64,000 bases of DNA from Hungatella_A sp034142505 (GTDB taxonomy: Bacteria; Bacillota; Clostridia; Lachnospirales; Lachnospiraceae), in contig JAWZDV010000092.1 of the NCBI GenBank assembly GCA_034142505.1, positions 92,631-156,630 of the forward strand. The letters are read 5' to 3'. This document shows, one piece after another, positions 53,685 through 62,260 of the stretch. The position numbers and the translations under genes are program-made. Position 1 is the stretch's first letter; each line of letters begins with the position of its first letter. The notes beneath the pieces were generated by a model that was not told the origin of the DNA, did no database searches, and saw only the letters and a list, made by a program, of their open reading frames with translations.

Positions 53685-54325
53685 CTCGGTTCTGTTTCCA
53701 ATTCCTGGACTCCCGCTTCGCGGACGGATATGTTGACGTCCGCCCGCATAGACCCTTCCTGAAGCTTACAGTCCGAAGCACCCAGATACTGGATGATCAG
53801 GCGGAGTTTCTCCAAATAAGCGATCACCTCATCGGCGCTTCGCATATCCGGCTCCGACACAATCTCAAGCAACGGCACGCCGCTTCGGTTGTAATCCACC
53901 AGAGAGCAGTCGTCCCACTCGTCGTGAATCAGTTTTCCGGCATCCTCCTCCATATGAATCTCGTGGATGCCCACTTTTTTTCTGCCAAAAGTCCCTTCAA
54001 TCTCCACCCAGCCGTCGTGGCAGATCGGGAGGTAGAGCTGCGAGATTTGATAATTCTGTGGATTATCCGGGTAAAAATAATTCTTCCGGTCAAATTTGCA
54101 GTGCTGGTTAATGCCGCAGTTGGTGGCAAGGCCAACCGCCAGCGCATATTCCACCACCTGTTTGTTCAGCACCGGCAGGGAACCGGGCATTCCGGTACAG
54201 ACCGGGCAGGTATGGGTGTTCGGCGCGCCCCCGAACCCGGTGGAGCAGCCGCAGAAGATTTTTGTTTTGGTGGCAAGTTCAACGTGGACTTCCAGACCGA
54301 TGACGGTCTCATACTGTTTACTCAT
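53681..54325 (-). pseudogene. gatB: gatB, N-terminal part of a frameshifted gene
   Basis: This 214-residue frame is the N-terminal catalytic cradle of GatB, the subunit of Asp/Glu-tRNA amidotransferase that activates the carboxylate with ATP and transfers ammonia. 'YETVIGLEVHVELATKTKIF', the zinc-site cysteines 'CGCS' and 'CPVCTGMPGSLP', 'KFDRKNYFYPDNPQNYQISQ' and 'LQEGSMRADVNISVREAG' are present. The frame then leaves the family and stops at 'QELETEPR'. Together the two pieces give about 476 residues, normal for GatB. The TAG of gatA is followed directly by this ATG. Confidence 0.85.
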
Positions 54326-55810
54326 CTATCTGTCCCCCTTTTGCACGCCCTGCCCGGCAAGTGCCGGCGCTTCATAAGTTCTTGTCTGCTCGAACGCATA
54401 GCCGGCGCGGATAATCTTCTTCTCCTCAAAACAGTTGCCGATCAGCTGCAGTCCAATGGGAAGACCATTCCTGTCTCTGCCGCAGGGCACCGTCATGCCG
54501 GGCAGACCGGCAAGGTTTACGGAGACGGTGTAAATATCGGCCAGATACATTTTCATCGGATCTGTCAGGGAATCTCCCAGCTTAGGCGCTGTATTGGGAG
54601 CCGCAGGAGCCAGAATCACGTCATAGTGTTCAAACGCCCGGTCAAATGCCTTCTTAATCAGGGCTTTTGTCCGCAGCGCCTTTAAATAGTAAGCATCATA
54701 GTATCCGGAACTCAGCACGAAGGAGCCAACCATAATCCGGCGTTTCACTTCCGTCCCGAACCCCTCGGAGCGGCTTTTCTTGTACATGCTGTGGAGTCCT
54801 TCATATTCTTTGGCCCTGTGACCATATTTCACACCGTCAAACCGGGATAAGTTGGAGCTGGCCTCAGCTGACGCAATCACATAGTAGGCCGGCACCGCGT
54901 ACTCCACCAGGCTTAAATCAAATTCTTCTACCACGGCGCCCTTTTCGCGGAACGTACCGGCCGCCGCAAGAATGGCCTCCCGCACATCCTGGTTCAAACC
55001 CTCTATAAAATAGTCTTTCGGAATTCCAATTCTCATTCCCTTCACATCATCCACCAGCGCGGAGGTAAAATCATAATCGTCACGTTGAACCGATGTGCTG
55101 TCCTTCCTATCGTAGGAAGAGATTACCTCCAAAATTGTGGCGCAGTCCGTCACATCTTCAGCAACAGGCCCAATCTGGTCCAGGGAGGAGGCGTAAGCCA
55201 CCAGCCCATACCGGGAAACTGTTCCGTAGGTGGGCTTTATTCCGGTCACGCCGCAGTAAGAGCTTGGCTGGCGGATGGAACCGCCGGTGTCGGAACCTAA
55301 GGCATAGAAGCACTCCTTTGCCGCCACTGCCGCACAGGAACCGCCGGAGGAACCCCCTGGCACACGTTCCAGATCCCACGGGTTTCTGGTGACACCGAAA
55401 GCCGACGTCTCCGTGGTGCTGCCCATGGCGAATTCATCCATATTGGTTTTTCCGAGAATCACAGCCCCGGCTATCTCCAAATTCTTCACCGCCTGTGCGG
55501 TGTAGGTCGGAATAAAATTGTCTAAAATGTTTGAGGAACAGGTGGTCAACATCCCCTCTGTGCATAAGTTATCCTTGACCGCCACCGGCACGCCGGCCAG
55601 CGGTCCGGTCAACGTCCCGTCAGCGATCAGCTTTTGCACTTCCTCCGCTCTTTTCAGAGCGCCTTCCTCATCAATCGTCACATAGGAGTGCACGGACGGC
55701 TCCAGCGCCCTGATCCGGTCTAAGACGGCTCTCGTAGCCTCCACCGGGGTGATTTCCCCCTTCTTGATCTTTCTGCCGAGTTCCACGGCAGTCAATGATA
55801 AGATACTCAT
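54326..55810 (-). CDS. gatA: Asp/Glu-tRNA amidotransferase subunit A
   Basis: A 494-residue amidase-signature protein that frees ammonia from glutamine for GatB. The catalytic Lys is in 'PVAVKDNLCTEGM', the serines in 'VPGGSSGGSCAAVAAKECFYALGSDTGGSIRQP'-type signature (here intact), and the rest matches family length. GGAGGACGGCC precedes the ATG. It lies between gatC (10 bp upstream) and gatB (start immediately after its stop). Confidence 0.97.
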   Translation of the reverse strand: MSILSLTAVELGRKIKKGEITPVEATRAVLDRIRALEPSVHSYVTIDEEGALKRAEEVQKLIADGTLTGPLAGVPVAVKDNLCTEGMLTTCSSNILDNFIPTYTAQAVKNLEIAGAVILGKTNMDEFAMGSTTETSAFGVTRNPWDLERVPGGSSGGSCAAVAAKECFYALGSDTGGSIRQPSSYCGVTGIKPTYGTVSRYGLVAYASSLDQIGPVAEDVTDCATILEVISSYDRKDSTSVQRDDYDFTSALVDDVKGMRIGIPKDYFIEGLNQDVREAILAAAGTFREKGAVVEEFDLSLVEYAVPAYYVIASAEASSNLSRFDGVKYGHRAKEYEGLHSMYKKSRSEGFGTEVKRRIMVGSFVLSSGYYDAYYLKALRTKALIKKAFDRAFEHYDVILAPAAPNTAPKLGDSLTDPMKMYLADIYTVSVNLAGLPGMTVPCGRDRNGLPIGLQLIGNCFEEKKIIRAGYAFEQTRTYEAPALAGQGVQKGDR

Positions 55811-55820
55811 GGCCGTCCTC

Positions 55821-56114
55821 CTATTCTATGGTTTTCGGAACCTTGAACGATCCCTCTTTGCTCTCCGGCGCGTTCTGCAGTATCCGGTCGCGCTGGTCTC
55901 CATTGGTCACCACGTCCTCCCGGAACACATTGTGCAGCAAAAATGCATGGGACATGGGCTCCACCCCGGAGGTGTCCAGCTCATTTAAATGATCAAAATG
56001 ATCCAGCATGCGGGCAATGTCCCGTTTGGCATCCTCTTTTTCTTTCTCCGAAAGCTCCAGCTTCGCCAGAATACTCACATATTCAACTGTCTCGTCGCTG
56101 ATGTTATTTGCCAT
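55821..56114 (-). CDS. gatC: Asp/Glu-tRNA amidotransferase subunit C
   Basis: A 97-residue GatC, the small strap that wraps around GatA and GatB. Typical sequence is 'ETVEYVSILAKLELSEKEKE' and 'DHFDHLNELDTSGVEPMSHA' with the C-terminal 'NVFREDVV'. GAGAGGGG precedes the ATG. It follows the AspRS gene by 33 bp in the same unit. Confidence 0.95.
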   Translation of the reverse strand: MANNISDETVEYVSILAKLELSEKEKEDAKRDIARMLDHFDHLNELDTSGVEPMSHAFLLHNVFREDVVTNGDQRDRILQNAPESKEGSFKVPKTIE

Positions 56115-56147
56115 ATCAATGACCCCTCTCTTTTTTAATCCCTGCCG

Positions 56148-57473
56148 TTACGGCTCCAGGCGCGTCACATCACGTGGGAACAATGCCGTCTCCCTGACGT
56201 TCTGCTCATCCAGCAGCCTCATAGTCAGACGTTCCAGGCCGATTCCCAGCCCGCCGTGGGGCGGCATGCCATATTTGAAAATCATTAAATACGATTCTAT
56301 ATCCGCCGGGTCCATTCCCCGCTTCTCCATCTTATCCACAATCATCTGGTAATCGTGGATTCGCTGGCCGCCTGTGGTCACCTCCAGTCCACGAAACAGT
56401 AAATCAAAGCTTAAGGTAAACGTTTCGTCCGCCGGGTCATCCATGGCGTAGAACGGGCGTTTTTTGGATGGATAGTGGGTGACAAACACAAAATCACTCC
56501 CATACTCCTCTTTTACATACTGACCGATCAGCAGTTCCTCCTCAGGCTCCAAATCATAGGGGGTTCTGATTTTTCTGTTGTATTTCCCAGCCACCAGTTC
56601 TTTGGCCTTGTCAAACCTGACCGCCGGAATGAAGTCCACCCTGGGAAGCGTCACATCCAGCATCTTCAGTTCTTTTTCATACTCCCGCTCCAGAAGTTCA
56701 AAAGTGTACTTAAGGAACCCGGCCTCCATTTCCATGATGTCCTCAAATCCGTCAATATATCCCATCTCAAAGTCCAGGCTCACATATTCATTCAAGTGTC
56801 TTGTGGTATTGTGCTTCTCCGCCCGGAACACGGGAGCCGCCTCAAATACCCGGTCATAGACGCCCACCATAGTCTGCTTATAAAACTGGGGGCTCTGGCC
56901 CAGCTCCGCTTTCTTGTTGAAATAATCCAGTTTAAATACGTTGGAACCTCCCTCGGCCCCGCGGGCTACGATCTTCGGTGTGTGGATCTCCGTGAATCCC
57001 TGGCCGTGAAGATAATCCCGAAACCCTCTCACAAGTCCTTCCTGAATCTTGAATTTTGCTCTCTCCCTTACATTCCGGAGGGAAATGGGCCGCAGCGACA
57101 GCTTTGTCTCCAAGGAGGTGTTCATCTTGTATTTGCTGATGGCAATAGGCATCGCCTTTGCCGGTTCCGACAATATCCGGATCTCCTCCAGCCGGATCTC
57201 AAACCCGTGGGGCGCCCGCTGCTCCTTTGTCACTATCCCGGTGATCTCCACAGCCGATTCCTCTTTTAAATTTTTTAAATCAAATTTTGTCACACCTTCC
57301 TCAAAGACACACTGCACCAGCCCATCTGCTTTCCGCAGAATCACAAAGGCCACCTCGCCCATGTCCCGAATCGTGTGTACTGCTCCGTTCATCTTCACCG
57401 GCGTTCCAAACAAATCCTTCTCCAGAATCTCCCGGATACACACCGTCTCCTTCTTTCTCACTCCACTGATCAT
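56148..57473 (-). CDS. aspS2: Archaeal-type, probably non-discriminating aspartyl-tRNA synthetase
   Basis: A 441-residue class IIb synthetase with an N-terminal OB-fold ('GTPVKMNGAVHTIRDMGEVAFVIL') and a catalytic domain with motif 2 'FRAEKHNTTRHLNEYVSLDF' and motif 3 'GLGIGLERLTMRLL'. Its short length and lack of the bacterial GAD insertion mark it as the archaeal type, which often charges tRNA(Asn) with Asp as well. GatCAB genes directly downstream would then amidate Asp-tRNA(Asn), so the operon provides asparaginyl-tRNA without AsnRS. The start could be ATG 57473 or TTG 57479, the latter better spaced from AAGGAG. A T-box leader controls it. Non-discrimination is inferred from type and context. 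Confidence 0.88.
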   Translation of the reverse strand: MISGVRKKETVCIREILEKDLFGTPVKMNGAVHTIRDMGEVAFVILRKADGLVQCVFEEGVTKFDLKNLKEESAVEITGIVTKEQRAPHGFEIRLEEIRILSEPAKAMPIAISKYKMNTSLETKLSLRPISLRNVRERAKFKIQEGLVRGFRDYLHGQGFTEIHTPKIVARGAEGGSNVFKLDYFNKKAELGQSPQFYKQTMVGVYDRVFEAAPVFRAEKHNTTRHLNEYVSLDFEMGYIDGFEDIMEMEAGFLKYTFELLEREYEKELKMLDVTLPRVDFIPAVRFDKAKELVAGKYNRKIRTPYDLEPEEELLIGQYVKEEYGSDFVFVTHYPSKKRPFYAMDDPADETFTLSFDLLFRGLEVTTGGQRIHDYQMIVDKMEKRGMDPADIESYLMIFKYGMPPHGGLGIGLERLTMRLLDEQNVRETALFPRDVTRLEP

Positions 57474-57535
57474 TTCCAATTCGCATTTCTCCTTACCTTC
57501 TTGAATCGTTTTCCGATCCCGGGAAAAGGCAAAAG

Positions 57536-57872
57536 AAAACCCGCCCCGGAATACTGTTACATATTCCGGGACGGGACAAAATCTGATTCCCGCGGTACCA
57601 CCCGCATTGAGGTCCTCCACATAAAACAGACAGACCCCCACTCTTGCACGTAACGTGTGCCGACGGATATGCTTACTTGGATTTTATGTAAACCGCTGTT
57701 CAACATACCGGCTCCGGAGTGTTCCCTTAACCTCTTCCCCCATGACGGCGCTCTCAGTCGGTGACGCCCTCTTCCTGTCAGGTTCCTTTCGGTCAGAGTC
57801 TCTTTCTCAGCCTTTTCCTCACCGTGTCTGCCATACACGGACAACCGTCCACAAGACAAATACGATTTTGAA
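57536..57872 (-). promoter_or_regulatory. T-box riboswitch upstream of AspRS-gatCAB unit
   Basis: On the minus strand the T-box antiterminator sequence TGCGGGTGGTACCGCGGG (57589-57606) is near consensus. It is preceded by a stem III hairpin (57646-57660, GCACACGTTACGTGC) and followed by a terminator: 14-bp stem 57540-57553 with 57562-57575, then UUUU (57536-57539). The leader is about 335 nt, and a TATAAT (complement of 57878-57883) lies upstream. Uncharged tRNA binding would favour antitermination. The specifier is not clear; TGAACA (AAC, Asn) and TGACA (GAC, Asp) are both present, either fitting the operon. Confidence 0.88.
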
Positions 57873-57940
57873 TTTCCATTATAGTATCACAATCATTTTC
57901 TATTTGCAAGCCCTAATTTTCAGTTTTTTGAGAATTTTTC

Positions 57941-57969
57941 TTGACAAGACGCCGGAACTTTTATAGAAT
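57941..57969 (+). promoter_or_regulatory. mntP promoter
   Basis: TTGACA (57941-57946) and TAGAAT (57964-57969) with a 17-bp spacer, immediately before the manganese riboswitch. Confidence 0.82.
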
Positions 57970-57973
57970 AACT

Positions 57974-58101
57974 GAAAGATAAGGGAGTAGTTAGCACGAT
58001 CAGAGTGTAATAAGGTCAACATACTGATATGGATCATATCTGGCTTTATTTTAAATAATGAGACTTATCTGCAGTTTGCGGCTGCAGATAGGTCTTTTTT
58101 T
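57974..58101 (+). promoter_or_regulatory. yybP-ykoY manganese riboswitch with terminator
   Basis: The aptamer has the hallmark GGGAGTAG (57983-57990), CATACTG (58020-58026) and GGCTTT (58042-58047) elements of the yybP-ykoY class. These bind Mn2+ between two stacked loops. It is followed by a terminator with 13-bp stem GACTTATCTGCAG (58062-58074) / CTGCAGATAGGTC (58082-58094) and seven U residues (58095-58101). Manganese binding should prevent termination and turn on the MntP exporter encoded at 58178. Confidence 0.93.
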
Positions 58102-58177
58102 ATACTCTGGTACATATAAGTTACCTACCCTTATCAAAGATTTTATTATTCCAATGATTTCGTCAGGAGGATTTCAC

Positions 58178-58735
58178 ATGTCACTTATCGAATTATTTAT
58201 CATTGCCGTAGGGCTATCTATGGACGCGTTTGCGGTCTCGATCTGTAAGGGGTTGTCACAGTGCCGGTGGAGCGTTAAGAACGCCGTCATAGTCGGTCTG
58301 TATTTTGGTGGATTTCAGGCGTTTATGCCGCTGCTCGGTTACATTCTAGGCTCTCAGTTCCAGGAAACCATCACATCGGTTGACCACTGGATCGCGTTTA
58401 TTCTGCTGGGGATAATTGGATTTAATATGATCCGGGAATCGTTAAACAAGGAGTCGGAATCCTGTGACGCTTCTGTGGCAGCTAAGGACATGCTGGTTCT
58501 CGCCGTGGCCACCAGCATCGATGCACTGGCGGTGGGCGTCACCTTTGCTTTTCTCCAGGTTGACATTGTCCCGGCGGTTTCTTTTATCGGGGTGATCACC
58601 TTTGTGCTCTCTATCGTTGGCGTGAAAGTTGGCACCGTGTTTGGGTGTAAATATAAATCGAAGGCTGAATTCGCCGGCGGAACGATTCTGGTCTTGATGG
58701 GGTTTAAGATTTTGATGGAACATTTATTTTTTTAA
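58178..58735 (+). CDS. mntP: Manganese efflux pump MntP
   Basis: A 185-residue membrane protein with six predicted spans in two MntP repeats. Typical motifs are 'LFIIAVGLSMDAFAVSICKGL' in the first half and 'LAVATSIDALAVGVTFAFL' in the second, each with the conserved Asp that coordinates Mn2+. It exports excess manganese. ATG 58178 has AGGAGG at seven bases; upstream in-frame codons fall in the riboswitch. The yybP-ykoY leader is the known regulator of mntP in other bacteria, which firmly supports the assignment. Confidence 0.96.
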   Translation: MSLIELFIIAVGLSMDAFAVSICKGLSQCRWSVKNAVIVGLYFGGFQAFMPLLGYILGSQFQETITSVDHWIAFILLGIIGFNMIRESLNKESESCDASVAAKDMLVLAVATSIDALAVGVTFAFLQVDIVPAVSFIGVITFVLSIVGVKVGTVFGCKYKSKAEFAGGTILVLMGFKILMEHLFF

Positions 58736-58756
58736 AATCGCTGTTTCATGAGCCGC

Positions 58757-58786
58757 AAAGCGGCCCTGGGAATTCAGGACCGCTTT
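58757..58786. terminator. Bidirectional terminator between mntP and small gene
   Basis: AAAGCGGCCCTG (58757-58768) pairs with CAGGACCGCTTT (58775-58786) with one mismatch. The T-run follows on the plus side and As precede on the minus side. Confidence 0.8.
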
Positions 58787-58799
58787 TAAACCGAAACTG

Positions 58800-59054
58800 T
58801 TATTTTATCAAGTGGAGTGCTTTTTCATATTCAGACTTCTTCACATATACCAGATACTCCAAATCCTTTTCCAGATTCACACCAATGCTTCCCATCCGGC
58901 TGCGGTTGTTAGGCGCCATTCCGGCGCTTCCGTTCTGAGAGACTGTGCGGTACGTATAGTCAATCCCAGCCTGCTCTAATGCAGTGCGGACCTCCTGAAA
59001 CTTCTTCATGTCAAATGTCACATACAGCTCACGTCTGTTAAATATTGTAATCAT
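58800..59054 (-). CDS. Small conserved protein of unknown function
   Basis: An 84-residue soluble protein, MITIFNRRELYVTFDMKK at the start, of a kind common in Lachnospiraceae genomes and resembling DUF2007-type putative signal-transducing proteins. It has a ferredoxin-like beta-alpha pattern ('FQEVRTALEQAGIDYTYRTV' and 'YLVYVKKSEYEKALHLI'). AAAGGCGG precedes the ATG. No neighbour suggests a role. The family resemblance is from memory of similar sequences and is uncertain. Confidence 0.65.
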   Translation of the reverse strand: MITIFNRRELYVTFDMKKFQEVRTALEQAGIDYTYRTVSQNGSAGMAPNNRSRMGSIGVNLEKDLEYLVYVKKSEYEKALHLIK

Positions 59055-59098
59055 GTCAAACCGCCTTTCTCTGCTCCCGACCTTCTCCGATTCTCTGC

Positions 59099-60058
59099 CT
59101 AATTTTTATCCCACTCCAGATACCATGATTTCACCGTCTCAAGCTCCTCCTCCAGCAGACTGGCCGTCTCCAGGGCGGTGAATCCTCTGCAATACATATT
59201 ATTGGCAGTTTTGTACGCTTTGTCTCTGATTCCTTCTCTGATTCCTTCCTCTCTCCCCTGCTCAATCATCCCACGGATTGCCTCACACATATTAATCTTC
59301 CCTCCTTCTTCACGGTATGTATCCCTCATACTCTCTAACTCTTCTGCGCCGGTCACCGCAACGATCACATCAAACGCCTCTTCATCCAGCGCCTTAAATT
59401 TCTCTTCATTCTCAAACGTGAACTTCCGTTCCGCATCCGCATCACCTGCCCGCTGAATAAAGCCAAACACTTCCCGTAAATCCGTCTTAAAACGGTCAAT
59501 CTCTTTGAAATTTCGGACCTCCAGCACCTGAATCTTATAATTATTCACCATTCCTCTCAAGTTCTCCGGCAGGTCCTTAATCTCCATCAGCTCATAAAGC
59601 TGCCTCGCTCCATCATAAGGTTTTTTCCCATAATAGATGCAAATGGTAAGCACGGGATGCAGCCGATCCTGCTTCGCAAATCCGCCAAGGAACTCATCCC
59701 CCTGCAGATCCCGTTTCCGGCGGTGTAAACGCCCGATCCGGCGCATCTGTCTGTCATAATCCGCCGCATCTTCCATCATAATCCGCACCGGCATCCCATA
59801 ATGAATTCGGTCCTGATTCTCAAGTCCAACAACAGCCACTCCCATCCCCAAGACAATCCGTTTCACACCGTCCCGGTATTTCTGAACCAAAAACCTCTTT
59901 TTCAACCGGTCGATCACTCCAGTAACTCTGGAATCCATATCCTGCACATCATCTTCGGAGACCACTTGTTTCCCCTGAAACACAAATCCATTGATTAAAT
60001 CCGCATAGCGCCCCTGGTCCTCAAAATACCGGACCAGAGAAAGATCCTTTTGTCCCAT
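59099..60058 (-). CDS. Rpn family PD-(D/E)XK nuclease / putative transposase
   Basis: A 319-residue protein of the Rpn (recombination-promoting nuclease) family. The N-terminus 'YFEDQGRYADLINGFVFQGKQVVSEDDVQDMDS' carries the PD-(D/E)XK-type start, and the late 'LTICIYYGKKPYDGARQLYELM' and the repeated basic 'QGREEGIREGIRDKAYKTAN' near the C-terminus are typical. These proteins cut DNA and promote recombination, and are widespread mobile-like genes in gut Clostridia. ATG 60058 has GGGAGAGG at eight bases; a longer frame to 60310 has no site. A 12-bp tandem repeat in the DNA gives the GIREGIRD stretch. No terminal inverted repeats are seen. Confidence 0.82.
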   Translation of the reverse strand: MGQKDLSLVRYFEDQGRYADLINGFVFQGKQVVSEDDVQDMDSRVTGVIDRLKKRFLVQKYRDGVKRIVLGMGVAVVGLENQDRIHYGMPVRIMMEDAADYDRQMRRIGRLHRRKRDLQGDEFLGGFAKQDRLHPVLTICIYYGKKPYDGARQLYELMEIKDLPENLRGMVNNYKIQVLEVRNFKEIDRFKTDLREVFGFIQRAGDADAERKFTFENEEKFKALDEEAFDVIVAVTGAEELESMRDTYREEGGKINMCEAIRGMIEQGREEGIREGIRDKAYKTANNMYCRGFTALETASLLEEELETVKSWYLEWDKN

Positions 60059-60340
60059 AAATCCAACCTCTCCCTTTCCAAAGGTATCCTGGAAAAGAAA
60101 AGCTCCGATCAAACACTTACACCTGATTCCATTATATCCGGCCCGCTGTGAAAATGCAAGAATCCCTGTTTCCTTCTCCATTACCAATTCCATGAAAATC
60201 ACCGGCGAACTTGCCAGCATTTGAATAACGAAAAACATGATACATTCGGCAGATGAACTGCCAAAGATGAATGAATTAAGCATAGCATATCCCGCTGGAG
60301 AAAGCAACAATAAAATATCCCCGCTACTGGTCCGAAAACG

Positions 60341-60385
60341 AAAAAAGCGGCGGACTCTGATGAAAAATCACCAAGAGTCCGCCGC
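60341..60385 (-). terminator. Intrinsic terminator of tyrS
   Basis: A perfect 12-bp stem, GCGGCGGACTCT (60347-60358) with AGAGTCCGCCGC (60374-60385), followed on the minus strand by six U residues (60341-60346). Confidence 0.93.
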
Positions 60386-60410
60386 CATCATTTCCCTGTA
60401 TCCAAATGTC

Positions 60411-61634
60411 TTATAACGTCACCTTCATAAAGTTTTTCTTTCCACGTTTTACCACCATTCCGTCACCGCCGAAATCAGCAGCCGTAAACATGGTCTTGAT
60501 ATCCTTCACCTGCTCTCCATTGACGGAAACGCCGCCCTGTTCCACGTTGCGTCTTGCTTCCGCGCGGGATGGAGCCAGGCCGGATTTCTGTAATACGGCC
60601 AGAATGTCAATGGCTCCGTCAGTGAAGTCCTCTGCCGCCAGCTGATGGCTTGGCATGTTCTCTAAACTACCGGCTCCGCTGAATAAAGCCCTGGCTGCCT
60701 CCTGGGCCTTGTCAGCTTCCGCTTCATCATGAACCAGCTTGGTTAACTCATAGGCCAGAATCTCTTTGGCCGTATTTAACTGGCTGCCCTCCCATTTGTC
60801 CATCTCATCGATCTGCTCGATCGGCAGGAAGGTAAGCATCCGCAGACACTTTAATACATCGGCGTCGGCAATATTTCTCCAGTACTGGTAGAACTCGAAT
60901 GGGGAGGTCTTGTTTGGATCTAACCATACGGCGCCAGACTGGGTCTTACCCATCTTTTTGCCCTCGGAATTTAACAACAGGGTGATGGTCATGGCGTGGG
61001 CATCCTTGCCAAGCTTGCGGCGGATCAGCTCTGTGCCGCCTAACATATTGCTCCACTGGTCATCACCGCCAAACTGCATATTGCAGCCGTATCTCTGGAA
61101 TAACTCGTAGAAGTCATAGCTCTGCATAATCATGTAGTTGAATTCCAGGAAGCTTAATCCCTTCTCCATCCGCTGCTTGTAGCACTCGGCTCTCAGCATG
61201 TTATTGACGGAAAAGCAGGTTCCCACCTCGCGGAGAAACTCCACATAGTTCAAATCCAGCAGCCAGTCCGCATTGTTCACCATCAGCGCTTTGCCTTCGG
61301 AAAAATCAATAAACTTGCTCATCTGCTCCTTAAAGCAGTCACAGTTGTGCTGGATGATCTCCGGTGTCATCATCTGGCGCAGATCGCTTCTTCCTGACGG
61401 ATCGCCGATCATTCCCGTACCGCCGCCGATCAGAGCGATCGGTTTATTTCCCGCCATCTGCAGTCTCTTCATCAGACACAGTGCCATAAAATGTCCCACG
61501 TGGAGACTGTCCGCCGTCGGGTCAAAGCCGATATAGAACGTCGCCTTCCCCTCATTTACCATCTTTTTGATCTCTTCTTCATTTGTCACCTGGGCAATCA
61601 GACCGCGGGCGACCAGTTCGTCGTAACATGTCAT
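60411..61634 (-). CDS. tyrS: Tyrosyl-tRNA synthetase
   Basis: A 407-residue class I synthetase. The ATP site HIGH-like motif is HVGH in 'DSLHVGHFMALCLMKRLQMA', the KMSKS-like loop is 'EGKKMGKTQSGAVWLDPNKT', and the C-terminal S4 RNA-binding domain ends in 'VNGEQVKDIKTMFTAADF'. ATG 61634 has AAGGAG ten bases upstream; an in-frame codon at 61676 adds a short basic tail and is less likely. It is transcribed alone behind a tyrosine T-box and ends with a strong terminator. Confidence 0.96.
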   Translation of the reverse strand: MTCYDELVARGLIAQVTNEEEIKKMVNEGKATFYIGFDPTADSLHVGHFMALCLMKRLQMAGNKPIALIGGGTGMIGDPSGRSDLRQMMTPEIIQHNCDCFKEQMSKFIDFSEGKALMVNNADWLLDLNYVEFLREVGTCFSVNNMLRAECYKQRMEKGLSFLEFNYMIMQSYDFYELFQRYGCNMQFGGDDQWSNMLGGTELIRRKLGKDAHAMTITLLLNSEGKKMGKTQSGAVWLDPNKTSPFEFYQYWRNIADADVLKCLRMLTFLPIEQIDEMDKWEGSQLNTAKEILAYELTKLVHDEAEADKAQEAARALFSGAGSLENMPSHQLAAEDFTDGAIDILAVLQKSGLAPSRAEARRNVEQGGVSVNGEQVKDIKTMFTAADFGGDGMVVKRGKKNFMKVTL

Positions 61635-61760
61635 CGTCTCAGTTCTCCTTTTCTTTTTTGCTCCAACCAGTTTCATGTTCCGCCTTTCGGCCTCTATCCT
61701 CTTTCACTTTTAAACGTGATCATCTTCTTTGCACCGGCGCCGCGAAAGGTCCTGAAAAAC

Positions 61761-62092
61761 AAAAAAGCCCCGTCCTCCAAAGGACGAGACAACCTCTCGT
61801 GTTACCACCTTATGTTCACAGCCGGACTCACATCCAGCCGTCTCTTCGAGTACGAAACATCCATACTCTAGCACGATAACGTGTGCAGGAATCCGTCACA
61901 GCCTACTGGACCGTCCATCCCATCCATACGCCTGTTTTTTATACAGAACTAGATGGCATCTCATCGTCGTTGGGTGTGAAGCTCAAAGATGTATTCACAA
62001 TCCGCTTTCCACGCGCCTCTCATCAACCGGCCGCTTTCTGTGTGCTGCTGCAGAATGTTACTTCTTCTTATCATCGCTTTTACTCATGAAAT
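61761..62092 (-). promoter_or_regulatory. Tyrosine T-box riboswitch of tyrS
   Basis: On the minus strand the leader begins near 62092. Stem I holds an AGTAA loop-E element and a specifier TAC (61991-61993) in the context GAATACATC, identical to B. subtilis tyrS. Stem III is GCACACGTTATCGTGC (61871-61886). The T-box AAGGTGGTAACACGAG lies at 61796-61811, and the terminator (61767-61776 with 61781-61790, then six U residues at 61761-61766) follows. Uncharged tRNA(Tyr) would turn on tyrS. Confidence 0.93.
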
Positions 62093-62099
62093 TAAAGCC

Positions 62100-62128
62100 A
62101 TTATATTGAATCCCATCACATTTGTCAA
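62100..62128 (-). promoter_or_regulatory. tyrS promoter
   Basis: On the minus strand TTGACA (complement of 62123-62128) and TATAAT (complement of 62100-62105) are 17 bp apart, directly before the T-box. Confidence 0.88.
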
Positions 62129-62171
62129 GAGGCGCCCGGAAATTTCCTCCTGTCATCCAAAAGATAGTAAC

Positions 62172-62222
62172 AAAAAAACACCGATCGCTTTGATAAAAAT
62201 TTATCTTCACCACCAGTGTTTT
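62172..62222 (-). terminator. Terminator after sugar isomerase gene
   Basis: On the minus strand AAAACACTG pairs with CGGTGTTTT (62214-62222 and 62175-62183) and a U-run follows (62172-62178). An inner GATAAA/TTTATC stem supports the loop. It ends the lactonase-isomerase transcript before the tyrS promoter. Confidence 0.75.
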
Positions 62223-62260
62223 TCCATTAAGCTGAATTCAATATAACCAATTCTAACAGT

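Noticed and set aside
59223..59260. 12-bp direct repeat TCTGATTCCTTC as a possible insertion-site duplication
   Set aside because: It lies inside the Rpn gene and simply encodes the repeated GIREGIRD stretch usual for that family.
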